Shown: positions 34,772 to 45,939 of the stretch, piece after piece
Layout: each line of letters starts with the position of its first letter
Numbering within the stretch: position 1 is the first letter of the stretch
DNA from: Acheta domesticus
Taxonomy: Eukaryota; Arthropoda; Insecta; Orthoptera; Gryllidae
Reading direction: 5' to 3'
Length of the DNA stretch: 64,000 nucleotides
Assembly: GCA_031308135.1 (NCBI GenBank)
Contig: JAHLJT010004567.1
Location: 35,874,792 to 35,938,791 of the forward strand
Notes under the pieces: generated by a model
Seen by the model: only the letters and a program-made list of their open reading frames with translations
Told to the model about the DNA's origin: nothing
Database searches by the model: none
Made by a program: the position numbers and the translations under genes

Positions 34772-36640
34772 GGCTAGCCATTATATCTAAATTCATTACG
34801 CTTCATTACGTCTGTTGACCATGCGCTACGCAAAATTTAATTTTCAGTACATTTCAAGTAATGACTTTATGTTCTTACAAGCACGTCATTCAGAGCCTCT
34901 CCATTTGTCTTCGCTCAGAGATATACAAGTCTTTATCTCTTACCGCTGTGATCCACAAAATACTGTCACAAACTTTCTGAAATGTTTGCAGCTCTGTTAA
35001 AAATGAGCATATTTTGAATGTTTTGAGCTTGAATTATTAATTATTCATTAAAAATTATTATACTCGAGAAGTCCAGTATAAAATTGGATTTTAAATGCGA
35101 AAACCGTCTCGTATGGAATTAAATAAATGTATATTATTCCTCTTCTCTTACATATCCCAAAATGAAAGACATTCCAATATTATTAAAGAAATCATACAGC
35201 TTTTTACAACAAAATCAGGCAATTTCTTTATATAGTATTTGAGTAAACTCCTCCAGCGTGCTTGTGTGTGCAGTTTCGTCCCTCAGACCTAGACCACTTC
35301 CCGTGTACCAATCGAGACGTATGAAATGTCATTGAACGCGTCTTGGTCCCCTATTGGGGAACTGATAATTTGTTTTCCGATCCAGCTATAGATTCCAAGA
35401 AATTGCCAAAAAACGTGTTTTTCGTGCTTTGGCGCTGCGATCTTTTTATTGACGGAAATTAAACCAACACCACCTAAATATATCCATTTATATGGCATTG
35501 ATTAAACCCCATTATTCCGTGGTTATTTTGAGGCCACGACATCATAATTTTCTTCCATGAGAATGGCAAACACTAATTTTTGACAAACGAGCAAAAATTA
35601 ATTGAATATCGCCCAGCAGAATGTGTTGTGAAGTGTGAAGTATTTCATGAGTATTTTATATAAAGAATTTGCAACTTGCCTTGGAACATTAAATTTGAAG
35701 AACGTGAAGTGAATACGAAGGAAACAAGAACTGTAAATACTAACAATTCATTTCTTAAGCATGCAAAAATCGATTTTCAATTTAATGTGACTTACAACTT
35801 ATACATATAAACATACAAAATAGTAACCATTGAATGCTCATATATATTTGCCTTCAGAACAAAAATCAGACCGAGTTTGTGGAGTTTTAAAATCTTAAAG
35901 TAGAGGACAAAAATATGGAAGTGTTAAGAAACTCAGGGGAATCAAACGTAGTTGTAGAAGATTTTGCGTCAGAATTTTCCGAACTATTGGAGAAGATCTT
36001 ATATAAGTATTATAGAATAATGCAGAACAAGAGCTTACAGGTGATCATTTATGTTCATATTAGAAAACATTAAGTAAAATATATAGCTGTGCAGTCACAT
36101 TATTCATATACCTGTAAGTATTTTTTTGCAGCGATTATAATTTTGAAATTTCAATATTACCTGTTCATATCCCGTTTGGAGTTAATATATAAGGCTATAT
36201 ATTAACTTATATATTAATATATAATATATAAGTTAATATATAAGGTTGGGAATTTTTGAACTGGAGTATAACATTAACAGCTACTACGATTCATTGGTAA
36301 GTCCAATGCCAGATACTCTAAGAGCGTTTTGAACAAAGCTACGCATGAAAGAAATGAAGTATGAAAGAAATTTTCAACACATGAATATACTTTTAAAACA
36401 GTTTACAGCGTCGGCGACGCCACATTCAACTAGTATTAATATAATTCCTATATTAAAAATCATAATCTGTAGAACATTATTCTCCTGTTATTCATGCACC
36501 TAAATACGAGATAATAATTACATATGAGATGAATTATTTTGCGATAGTCTCACTTATTGAAGGTAATTAAAGGTTTTATTTCATTCCGACGCATTCATTA
36601 TGTTAGTTTATTTTAAAGCCAAAGGTCAATTAATATCGTA
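34772..36640. other. AT-rich DNA, no gene seen
   Basis: Nothing can be named. An AT-only palindromic stretch (repeats of tatatattaa and ttaatatata) lies at about 36187-36245 and could form hairpins. Confidence 0.45.
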
Positions 36641-36849
36641 ATTAGTGGAATATCTGCAAATAACTACATCATGTATTCATGAATACGTTATCGAAGACTT
36701 CAATTCACAGCCTTTCCATTGCTCGGCTGAAAGACGGAAAAAGTTCCCAGGTCGAATAGCGTACGAAAGCGGCGAACAGCGAGCAACAGCTCGCCGAATC
36801 CCGAGTAGTGTGGATGAGTCGCTTGCTATTAGCCGAATGATGAACATTC

Positions 36850-37048
36850 GGCGCTCGCCCTACCCACCCCGTGTCAGGTCTTTTGGACATACCAAAGAAA
36901 GCGAACATTCGTTGAACGTATCAGCTGTTCAGATTGGGCAAGCAGTAGCTCGCTGCTCGCCCGATCCCGACCAGCTGATGTGTTCGGCGAATGTTCGCTC
37001 CCTTTGATGCGTCCAAAAGACCGACACGCGGTGGGTAGGGCAAGCGCC
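36850..37048. repeat. Long inverted repeat truncated by an assembly gap
   Basis: Left arm 36850-36945 and right arm 36953-37048 are about 96 bp each, around a 7-nt centre. Paired blocks include ccctacccacc / ggtgggtaggg, gtcttttggac / gtccaaaagac, gcgaacattcg / cgaatgttcgc and atcagctg / cagctgat. Identity is about 80 percent by eye. The right arm ends at the last base before the N gap, so the repeat may extend further (the left flank at 36770-36849 has related gcgagcaacagctcgcc text). It could be a foldback or terminal-inverted-repeat transposon. Confidence 0.85.
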
Positions 37049-37148
37049 NNNNNNNNNNNNNNNNNNNNNNNNNNNNNNNNNNNNNNNNNNNNNNNNNNNN
37101 NNNNNNNNNNNNNNNNNNNNNNNNNNNNNNNNNNNNNNNNNNNNNNNN
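37049..37148. other. Assembly gap, 100 N
   Basis: Exactly 100 N, a placeholder. The inverted repeat on its left probably caused the break. Confidence 0.99.
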
Positions 37149-38565
37149 GAAAGAAGTGAAAGAAAGAGGAATGGAAGGGAATGGGGTCGAATAAGACGGA
37201 GGCTGTGGGACGAGAGGGATGAAAACAGATGGGGCACGGTGAAGACTGATAGAACTGGACGGTGTGTGATATAGCATAAAGTTACTTCAATAGGGATAGA
37301 AGTGAAAAAAGATGAAAGGAATGGAATGGGGCAAAACGAAACTGGGTTGTACAGAAAGGAGCGGGTAGACAGGGGCTGAAAGTGACGCACCGGGTCGGAG
37401 GAGGGTGAAGCTCCGTTATGACGGGGTGAAAATAAATGATGAAGAAAAGACCGGTGAGGAGTGGGACGGAGCTGGATGGAGTTGACTGGAACGAAGGGAG
37501 CGGAATGGAGTAGACTGGAGTGGGGAGAGAGAGTCGGTGGGGTGATGCGAGTGTGGTGCATGAGGCATCGTCCTTTAATACGGTACGTGTTGGAACGGGA
37601 TGGAGTGTAGTGGAAAGGGGTGGAGCGTGGTAGAACAGGAGGAGATTAATAGAATGGCTAAGCAGAATGGAACGGGATGGAGAGTAGTGGAACGGAGTAG
37701 AGCTTTGTGGAATGGAATTTAGTATGCTGGAACATGTCGGAGTGTCTCAGAACGGTGTGGAAGCGTGATAAAAAATGAGGTGGAGCACAGTGAAACGGCA
37801 TGAAAGATAATGGAACGGGAGGTAGCATGACAGGGTGGAGCGTGATGGAATAAGATGGTGCGTATTAGAACAGAGTGGCATGTGGTGAAACGGGGAGGAG
37901 CATGTTCGAATGGGGAGGATAGTAGTGTAACGGGAGGGCGTAGTGGAAAGGAGTGGAGCGTAATGAAGCGAAATGGAACGGAGTGGAACATCACTAGAAC
38001 TTAGTGAAACAGGATGAAGCATGTTGGAATTGAGTAGAGCTTGGTGAAACAGCGTGAAGCATGATGAAACGGAGTGGAGCGTGATGAAGCGGATTGGGCC
38101 GTAGTGAAAGGGAGCAGAGGATAGTGGATCAGAGTAAAGCATGGTGGAATGATGCGGAACGTAGTGAAACGGGGTGAAGCATAGAGCAGCGGGATGAGAG
38201 CGTAGAAGAACTGGTTGGAGCGTAGTGGAATGATGTGGAATGTGTGAAGAAATAGTGGCACGAAGTGGAGCATAGTGGAAAGGGCTCGAGCGTGGTGGAA
38301 CGTGGGTAGATCGTGTCGGGAGTGGCTCGAGATGGAACAGAATGGAGCGTATTGGCTTCGAATAGATCGTGTAGGGAGTGGATCGACATGGGAATGGAGC
38401 GTTGCAGCTTGGCAGATGGTGGAGGAAGTAAAACAGAAAAAGCGCGTGGAACGGGGCGGTGCGTAGTGAAGCGAAGTGGAACGTAGTGAAGCGAGGTGGA
38501 ACGGAGTGGAGCGACTGGAACGTAGTTGAACGGGGTGGAGCATGTTGGAATGGAGTAGAGTTAGC
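37149..38565. repeat. Degenerate ~10-bp GGA/GTG-rich satellite
   Basis: About 1.4 kb of diverged short tandem text built on variants of gtggaacgga, gtggagcgta and gtggaatgga. The minus strand is rich in F/H/S/R/P/L codons and low in stops, giving ORFs of about 190-300 codons that are not genes. The segment at about 38020-38325 recurs at 39525-39835. Confidence 0.85.
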
Positions 38566-38569
38566 ACAT

Positions 38570-39225
38570 TTTCTCGGCGCGGTTAAAGCTGCAGTGACTT
38601 TCGCCCAGCTGGGCGCTCTTAGTGGTCTTCCCGTCAATTATGGGAGTTCCATGGTGCACCAGTGTGTTATGGGGGCGCTAACATGAATTTCGCGCGTCCC
38701 ACTTAAAAAAATTAATTAATTAAAAAATTAATTAATCATTGTTTCCCCTGAAGCATGGAGCACTGCCTCATGCATCAGGAGGCGCGCGGCTGATGCCAGG
38801 CCGCTCCACGCTGCCGTCACCGCATGCCGCCACTGGCCTCATCGCCATCACCGGCCACCGTCGCCCCCGGCTCGACACCGTCGCCACCGCCGCCACCGTC
38901 GCCCCCGTCGCCACCGTCGCCACCGTCGCCACCGTCGCCACCGTTGCCACAGTCGCCACCGTCGCCACCGTCGCCACCGTCGCGGCCACCGTCGCCACCG
39001 TCGCCCCGTCTCCCGACCACCGGCCCCGCCCACCGACCGTCGCCACCGTCGCCGCCCCCCTCCCACACAGACTCCGAGTGACCTCGTGGTCGTGCCGGGG
39101 AGAGCTGGGCTGGCGGGACAGAGGGCTAAGGCGGCTGGCAGGACGGTGCTGGGGAAAGTGCCTGGCGAAAAGACATTGACTATGAAGCGCTGACCACGGA
39201 GAGCGGATCCAGCCCGTGAACATTT
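38570..39225. repeat. CpG-rich region with TCGCCACCG array
   Basis: From 38868 to about 39060 the sequence is a 9-bp array (tcgccaccg and variants) reading Thr-Val-Ala in one direction and Gly-Asp-Gly in the other. Long open frames in all directions follow from this composition. A short palindromic run (attaattaatt) precedes it near 38710-38735. Confidence 0.85.
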
Positions 39226-39229
39226 TCTT

Positions 39230-39515
39230 TCAGCGAAGTGCATTTTGTGTGCATTTAGACCCCCTACTAGACAGATATGTAAAAGGAGGAGCATTTTTAC
39301 GAAGAGTTAGTCTTGTTTGTAAAGTCTAGACATGTGCTTAGAATAATTATTCATGTGTGCCTCGTAGGCTTCAATACATTTGTAATGTTTAAACTAATTT
39401 CACTTTTTACTGTATCAATCATGCAGCCTTGCCTCGTTAGCGTGCTTTTCATTTAGTGTTATCGCAGCATTTGCAAGAGTTTTGAGAAATTGTTAAAGTT
39501 TTTTTTTCTATTCTT
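39230..39515. other. AT-rich spacer
   Basis: No recognisable feature between the CpG block and the second satellite segment. Confidence 0.4.
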
Positions 39516-39519
39516 TGAG

Positions 39520-39845
39520 AGGTAGAGCTTGGTGAAACAGCGTGGAGCTTGGTGAAGCAGCGTGAAGCGTGATGAAACGAGGTGGAGCGTGGATGAAGCG
39601 GGATGTGGGCCGTAGTGGAAAAGGGAAGCAGAGGATAGTGGATCAGAGTAAGCATAGTGAAATAGTACGGGAAACGTAGTGAAACGGGGTGAGCATAGAG
39701 CAGCGGGATGGTAGCATAGACGAACAGGGTGTGAGCGTAGTGGAATGATGTGGAATGTGTGAAGAATAGTGGGAACGAAATGGAGCATAGTGGAAAAGGG
39801 CTCGAGTGTGGTGGTGAACGTGGGTAGATCGTGATGCGGTGGAGC
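39520..39845. repeat. Second copy of a 300-bp satellite segment
   Basis: Follows the same order as 38020-38325: gagcttggtgaaacagcgtg, agcagaggatagtggatcag, gtagtgaaacggggtg, gcatagagcagcgggatg, gtagtggaatgatgtgg, aagggctcgag, gaacgtgggtagatcgtg. It has many extra single bases relative to the first copy. Confidence 0.9.
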
Positions 39846-39849
39846 GTGA

Positions 39850-40150
39850 TGAACCGAGGTGGAGCAAGTTCTTGTCTGCAGGATGAAACGGGACGCTGCG
39901 TGGCAGAGCAGGCGAGGTGGGCGGGACGAAGAGGAGCGCCACCGTGCACTGCGGGGGGGCCCGAGGCGGGTGAGGGGGGGGCGTGTCCACTCCACGACGC
40001 CGCAGAGAGCGCAGGGAAGGCGAGCGAGTGGGCGACGCGCCAAGAGAATGCAGCGGCGGCGAGCGGGGCGAGCGGGCGAGTGGCCAGGTGGGAGGAGAGG
40101 GGCCTTGACGCCCAGCAGGTAACTGAGGGCGAAGTTCGAGCCCTGTGAAA
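39850..40150. other. CpG-rich patch with donor-like site
   Basis: G- and CpG-rich sequence (gcggcggcgagcggggcgag) ending near a donor-like cag/gtaactgag at about 40119. Frames are open on both strands. No motif identifies a gene. Confidence 0.35.
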
Positions 40151-40154
40151 CCCA

Positions 40155-43100
40155 ATGTGCCAATTCTGGAGTTCTAGAGCGCTTACTGGCCCGGCTCCGC
40201 TTGCCGTAAAAGGACACACGGTTTCTCTAGCGTCCACAGACGCCAGTCAAAGACTGTTTTATAATAAGGGCTCACCGTCAGAAGCTTTCTTCCTCTGCCT
40301 TTCAACAATTCTATTTTTTCTCATTAGAAGAATATCTTCAAGCGGGTTCCAAGACAAATGTTTCCTTATTGTTATTTTAATATTTCACAAAGCTTTCTTT
40401 TTTACTTATTTTGGTTTACAGATTTATAATTTCCAAACTGTGATCTGCTGTTTTTTCGAATTTCACTTCCTTTCTACCTTCAGTTTTTTTCTTGGTTTAT
40501 TTTTTCTTTCTCTTCATTGAGTCTCACTAATTATGTAAAAGAACCATGATTTCCAAAGCCAGACCTCTTTTTGAAATGAATTACTTCAGGAGATTTCTGT
40601 TAAACATTTCTTCTTCTACCTGTTTAATTTGTGTCTTTGATTAAATACGAGTACAAATACATTAAAACACACTCTTCTATCTCTTCAATGTTTAATGTGT
40701 TTTAATGTTAATTAAATACGATTCACACATTGACTTGATTACAAATTTCTCTTAATAATGAGCCTCCACCAATTCTTACTTCATCCTCTTTCTGGAACAT
40801 TTTGCCCTTGGAACATTTTCAGCATTTTAAAGAAATTAAAAATGAGTATTCGAGTTCTAGGTTGAGTCAGAATGAAAAGTGCTTGCCTGCCAATTAATAA
40901 TCCATCTGTAGGTTAGTGTGAGTTTTAACAACGATAAATAGTACTAGAAACAGTGAATTTTAAAAAAATATAATGGTAGTTGGAAAGCCAGTTATGGCTT
41001 TAAATATTCCTTACGAAATTTACTCGGACTCTCATGAAGGAAAAAGAATGTTTCCTAATTTGACGTGCGTGATTGAATTGATGATAGGACATGTTTCGCT
41101 CGCAAACATATGTTGGAAGGCGATTTCCCTATTCAAAAGATTCCGAAAATGTGGAGCAAGCAGACACAAGACGAAGATTTTCTAAAGTACTTTCGACTTT
41201 GTCTTGGTAATTTTCAACACAACACTTATTTATGACACCATATTTGTAGAAAAATAAGCATAAAAGTAATAAATAGATTATTGAATAAATAAGTACTTAT
41301 CTACGTTTATTTTCTCTAAAATAGATAAAATCAAATGTTTTCGAAATGAGTGGGTTTCATCTAAAAACTACGCCAGCCACATATAAAAAGACCTATTTTG
41401 TACCTTTGTTTCAAATTATTTCAAAAGGCAAAGACATTATCTAGCTTTTACAACTCTATTAATAGCGTATGTGATAATAAAATTGTATCCCCAAATCGCA
41501 AATGTAATATAAGTGTGAATTCTGAAGAGCGATTTTTTTCCTTAATTGTTTGCAGAATGAAACAAGTCACACAATTTTTTCATCTTTCAGAGGCGAGAGA
41601 AACTCCGTCGCATAACCAAATGACAAGTTATTTCTCTAAAATCAAACCCAAATGACCATATATTTCTCTATGAAGTGTTTGTAAAATGATTATTTTGCAA
41701 CAATTTACAGTGTTCATCGTTTTCCCAAATAGCACTCACGGCACAGACAAGTTACACAATACCACTATAATAGTATAATTTAAGACGTTTGTCAATTCAC
41801 AACAAAACTTATCGCTAGGAAGCTACACACTCGCAAACATCTATCTACTGCCACCAAGGTGACATGCTCAGAGATTTCCATGTGAGAAGAAATTTTCTTG
41901 TGAGCAAGAGGAGTGAATTTCCACAAAAAAATAAATATTACTATTGTTTTAGGAAGTTTCTCAGTACTTATATAACTGATCCATTCTTCATCAACTCAAT
42001 GACATTTATATTTTTAGAAGTGTGGTTCATGCCACCAAACGGCAATGAAGTTCGAGTGCAGTAAAACGATAATCAATAATTTTATTGTTGTTTTAGACTT
42101 TCCTCTGAGGAAGAAAAGGACCACACGATCAACATGAGACATTGAGAGCACAAATGACTTAACTGAGAGCTAATCCTAAAAGAACGGCGAATTTGAAGAA
42201 TGTGAAAAATATTTCTAGAAAAACCATGCTGATAATATCAAAGAAAATGTTTACAATATGCAAATTGTGCATCTACTTTCCCCAGAAAATTTACTATTAG
42301 TCTTGAGTTTGTTCAGTGATCAAGGTATTGTTAAACGACTAAATGTAATGGGCTTCCAAAACATAGCAACAATTAGTGTGTATTTCTTTGTCCAGTAATT
42401 TTGTGGGTCGCTATTTTTGTGTGTGCGATTCGTCGACTCGGTTTCTTCTTTGAAAGCAAAGTATGTAATTGAGAGCTGTAAATATTCATGTAATCATTTT
42501 CGTACATAATCATCTGGTGTGGCATTTCGCCTTTAAATTGGCAAAGCTCGGAGCTATTTGGAGATTTTGCAACATGTAGCCTCTCTTCTTCAGAAGAAAG
42601 AATACAGTAAGGTGGAGACTCCTTACTAGAGAGAAGGAGAGGTACATACCTTATGCTGAATATCTAGAACTAACGAAGAAAACTAGTAAGCATTACTTCC
42701 AACCATAACTGTCTCAACAAGGAAAGGCAACCGGAGAACAACTGACACCAAACAGCGGAGGTGGCACGAACATTTGCCAGCGTGATAAAGACTAGAGGAG
42801 ACATGCGTTTTTAGGCGGAGACTATTCTCTGGTCAGGGAAGTAGTGGAGTATTCTGACAGTTGAGCATCATCGAACATAGCATCGCTAGGCATATTGCTC
42901 CAGCTGCTAATGTTTCGGAAGTATCAGTTTGGTTCGAGGTTAGGGATAGTTTTCACGAGTGATTTAGTTTGTTCAGGAATAGTCACTTACAATAATATTG
43001 TTTAAATTGTGTCAAAAGATTGAGAGAATATTAACCCTCCGTTACACGCACGCGGACTGAAACTCCGCACTCATCTATTTTTGCCACTCATTTCCAGTTA

Positions 43101-43330
43101 TCATGAGGTATTGAGTTGCGGCTTACTGTATTTTCCTCAGTCGTGATGACTCATTGACAGGTGTCGAAAACATCTTTCTAAATCGTTGCAGATCTTGCTC
43201 ACAGTGGAATATTTGGCGATGCGGAGCGTCATTCCGCGAGCGTCATTCGTGTAAGTTCTCCTCTCACGTTTCTTATTTGTGTTACTGTTTAAACATAGTA
43301 TTTACTGTTTACAAAACTAACAGCATCCAC
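40155..43330. other. AT-rich intergenic DNA, nothing identified
   Basis: About 3.2 kb with only short ORFs (up to 121 codons, no motif). No RNA gene or named repeat could be supported. Confidence 0.45.
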
Positions 43331-43334
43331 TTCT

Positions 43335-43870
43335 AAACCGGGAGAGATGGCTCAGTGCATCAACTGATGTCACTGCAGTCCCTCTGACCGGGAAATCCTA
43401 GGTTCGAGTCCCGACGGCGGCAGCATTTTCGACACTAGCCTGTTAGGTCGAATTCAGTCGCTGTCTGGAGAAGAATTCTAGCGGCCGGCTGCTCTAATCG
43501 GTAGTTTTTCGTGGTTTCTCCAATCATCACCAGGACCAGTACCCTAACAAACGAGCCACGGACCGCGAGCGATCTTTCCTTCCTCTTCCTTGTCCTATCC
43601 TCACCCCTTACACACACACTAACATGCACTACACGACCACACATGCCAGGAGACCAGTCGGGAGGTTAGAGCTTGTCCCGGCTGGGGCGTTGCCCCGCTG
43701 GAGGGAAATTCCTGGTTGAAGGGAAACCCCGCTAGTCGACGATAGGTCGGCGCCGGATCTCGCCATCCAGCGGGGAAAAGATCACTGCAACCTCCCGAGG
43801 AAAACACGCACCACACTTAGCCTACCAATGACCTGAGTAGTTGACGCGCCCGGAATCATCAATCTATCAA
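43335..43870 (+). mobile_element. SINE family A, full-length plus-strand copy
   Basis: The best-preserved head of the family. It has the A-box-like atggctcagtgc at 43347-43358 and a perfect pol III B box ggttcgagtcc at 43401-43411, spaced as in a tRNA. The body carries gcggccggctgctc, tcgtggtttctccaatc, acgagccacggaccgcg and gatctcgccatccagcgggg. The 3' end is gcccggaatcatcaatctatc. Length is about 535 bp. Confidence 0.9.
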
Positions 43871-43929
43871 TTCTAACCAAATGTCAATAAATTTCACTTA
43901 ACTATGCCCTAAAAATATGCAAAATCATT

Positions 43930-44240
43930 AAAAGTTCGCCCCCTTCTGATGACGTCCGTCAGCGAACGAGAGCGCTTGAAGAGGACGCAGGAAAACGAGG
44001 CGATGCAGCGGCGGCGGCGGCGGCGCGCGAGAGGCAAAAGATGGCAAACAAACTCCTCATCCGCAGCGCCCTCCCTCGTCGTCCGTCACCCGAGAGGAAA
44101 TCACCGCGTGCCGCGCGAATCAGTTTCGGCGGCAGTTATCGAATTACGGCGGAAGTTGCTGCTGCGTCAGCGCAGGCGGCCGCGCGCAGCCGACCGCAGC
44201 GCAGCGCAGCGGAGTCCCTACATTCAGAGAGTAGCGCAAC
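43930..44240. other. CpG-rich patch before the 78-bp array
   Basis: Dense CpG (gcagcggcggcggcggcgg, gcagcgcagcgcagcgg). It directly precedes the repeat element at 44247. Several frames are open. The long plus-strand frame that runs from here into the array is composition-driven. Confidence 0.4.
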
Positions 44241-44246
44241 CGCCAG

Positions 44247-45119
44247 GGTTGCCAGATTGGGGAATTTTGTCCTCAAAATGGGTATGTTTGTGTTGTGAGG
44301 AAAGAATGGGGGAACATAAATGGACGAAGAAATGTTTGGGGAATTTTGTCCCCAAAATGGGTATGTTTGTGTTGTGGGGAAAGAATGGGGAACATAAATG
44401 GACGAAGAAATGTTTGGGGAATTTTGTCCCCAAAATGGGTATGTTTGTGTTGTGGGGAAAGAATGGGGAACATAAATGGACGAAGAAATGTTTGGGGAAG
44501 TTTGTCCTCAAAATGGGGATTTTTTCGCTGTGGGGGAAAGAATGGGGGAACATAAATGGACGAAGAAATGTTTGGAGAATTTTGTCCCCAAAATGGGTAT
44601 GTTTTTGTGGTGGAGAAAGAATGGGGAAAATAAATGAACGAAGAAATGTTTGGGGAAGTTTGTCCTCAAAATGGGGATTTTTTGGCTGTGGGGAAAGAAT
44701 GGGGGGACATAAATGGACTGAGAAATGTTTGGGGATTTTTTGGTGAAAATAATTTTTGGCCGGAGTTGAGATAGAAATATTATTCTCTGAACTATTAAGA
44801 AGTAATAGACGTTATTCACTCACATTTTTATGTATCGAAAAGAGAAAAATTAACAACTGGCATAGAGAAAGAAAAACATTAGTGAAAACGAAGATAGTAT
44901 AGTGCTTCGAGCAACTCAATGGATGATGATAGGCTGATTTGAATTACATGAATTTAAGAGAACAGCCAATGGAATCGTCAGGAACAGCAGAAGTTGTTGG
45001 TCCATAATTTGGAGAAAATTTTTCATTTCAAAGTTGGGAAATTTTGTTTCATTGGGGAGGTTATTTGCAGAAATTTTGTAGTAGTTGTGGGGAAAGAGCT
45101 CGCAACATATCTGGCAACC
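44247..45119. mobile_element. Possible terminal-inverted-repeat element carrying a tandem array
   Basis: ggttgccagat at 44247-44257 and its complement atctggcaacc at 45109-45119 bound an 873-bp interval. Inside, next to each end, are related blocks (ggggaattttgtcc on the left, gggaaattttgtttc near 45038). I infer a non-autonomous DNA element. Short termini and no clear target duplication leave this tentative. A minus-strand frame of 131 codons (44916-45311) crosses its right boundary and is therefore unlikely to be a gene. Confidence 0.45.
44257..44745 (+). repeat. 78-bp tandem repeat, about 6.2 units
   Basis: Units start at 44257, 44336, 44414, 44492, 44572, 44650 and 44729 (partial) with ttggggaattttgtcc or close variants. 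They contain aaaatgggtatgtttgtg, ggggaaagaatgggg and aaatggacgaagaaatgt. Length is 78-80 bp. At 78 bp (26 codons) frames stay open over several units on both strands, but the 79- and 80-bp units shift the frame, which argues against selection for coding. Confidence 0.9.
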
Positions 45120-45436
45120 ATGGCAGTCGCCACCATTCAATGTCTCGCAGGTTAGCTCCGCCAGGCAGAATGTAGGAAATGAAAAGAAATGATAACAAAT
45201 GGAGGCAGAATGAAGATTTTTCGAAAATAGTAATATTGATTTTCTATAAATTGGTGGTTCCGAAAACAAACTACATTGCACAGTTCTAACTTTCCTAACT
45301 ACTGGATACAAAATGGCGGAATCGGCGACGTAAAGGAATCCGCTACTCTCTGTGTCTAGGCACTAGTTTCAGAGTCATTCTGTATCTAGGGACTCTACAG
45401 GGCACGGCAGTGCAGCTTCCTCAGTGCTGCCAGACG

Positions 45437-45452
45437 TACCAGGATCCTGGTA
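45437..45452. other. Perfect 16-bp palindrome
   Basis: taccaggatcctggta is its own reverse complement. Further ccagga and tcctgg words follow to about 45510, just before the SINE A copy. It may be a target region or part of another repeat. Confidence 0.8.
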
Positions 45453-45520
45453 TTTTTACCAGGATTTTAAGGAAGATACCATGCACCAGGATGAAGACAT
45501 CCTGGTACATTTAAATACCT

Positions 45521-45938
45521 ACCGTCGGCTAGAAGGATTTTCCCTCAACCACGTATCTCCTACCAGCGGGGCACCACCGCAGCCAGGACAAGCTCTAAGC
45601 TACAGACCGCTCTCCCGACATGTATGGTAGTGTAGTGCATGTTAGTGTGGGTAAGTAAGGGGTGAGGATAGGTTAAAGAAGAGGAAGAAAAGATCGCGCG
45701 CGATCTTGGCCCATTTGTTAAGGTACCGCTCTGGCACTCACCTGGTGTTGATCGGAGAAACCATGGAAAACTACCCATCAGAGCAGCCGGCCACTAGAAT
45801 TATCCTCCGGACAGCGACTGAATTCGAACCAGCTGACAAGCTGGTGTTGAAAATCCTGCCACCGTCGGGACTCGAACCTAGGACCTCCCGGTCAAAGGCA
45901 CTGGATTGACATCAGTGGATGCCCTGAGCCACCTCCCA
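45521..45938 (-). mobile_element. SINE family A, minus-strand copy, 3' truncated or rearranged
   Basis: The head at the right has a perfect B box (complement of ggactcgaacc, 45868-45878) and gccctgagccacctccc. Body blocks agagcagccggcc, gttgatcggagaaacc and cgaccgctctcccgacatg-type text follow. The far 3' end seen in full copies (gatgattccgggcg) is missing at the left. Confidence 0.8.
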
Positions 45939-45939
45939 G

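Noticed and set aside
36921..37561. Minus-strand ORFs of 118 and 210 codons
   Set aside because: They cross the 100-N gap and the degenerate GGA/GTG satellite.
38739..39294. Thr-Val-Ala repeat ORFs of about 150 codons on both strands
   Set aside because: A 9-bp TCGCCACCG array keeps every frame open.
37747..40237. Several F/H/S-rich ORFs of 170-296 codons
   Set aside because: They lie in the degenerate ~10-bp satellite and adjacent CpG-rich DNA. Composition explains the lack of stops.
43347..43411. A functional tRNA gene at the head of SINE A
   Set aside because: The same head occurs at the start of several ~530-bp dispersed copies, so it is a SINE promoter.
43949..44746. 265-codon plus-strand ORF with 26-residue repeats
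   Set aside because: The repeat unit is 78 bp, but units of 79 and 80 bp shift the frame and the peptide repeat changes phase, so there is no sign of selection on the protein.
44916..45311. 131-codon minus-strand ORF outside the tandem array
   Set aside because: It crosses the boundary of a putative repeat element, has no motif, and its length is within chance for this composition.
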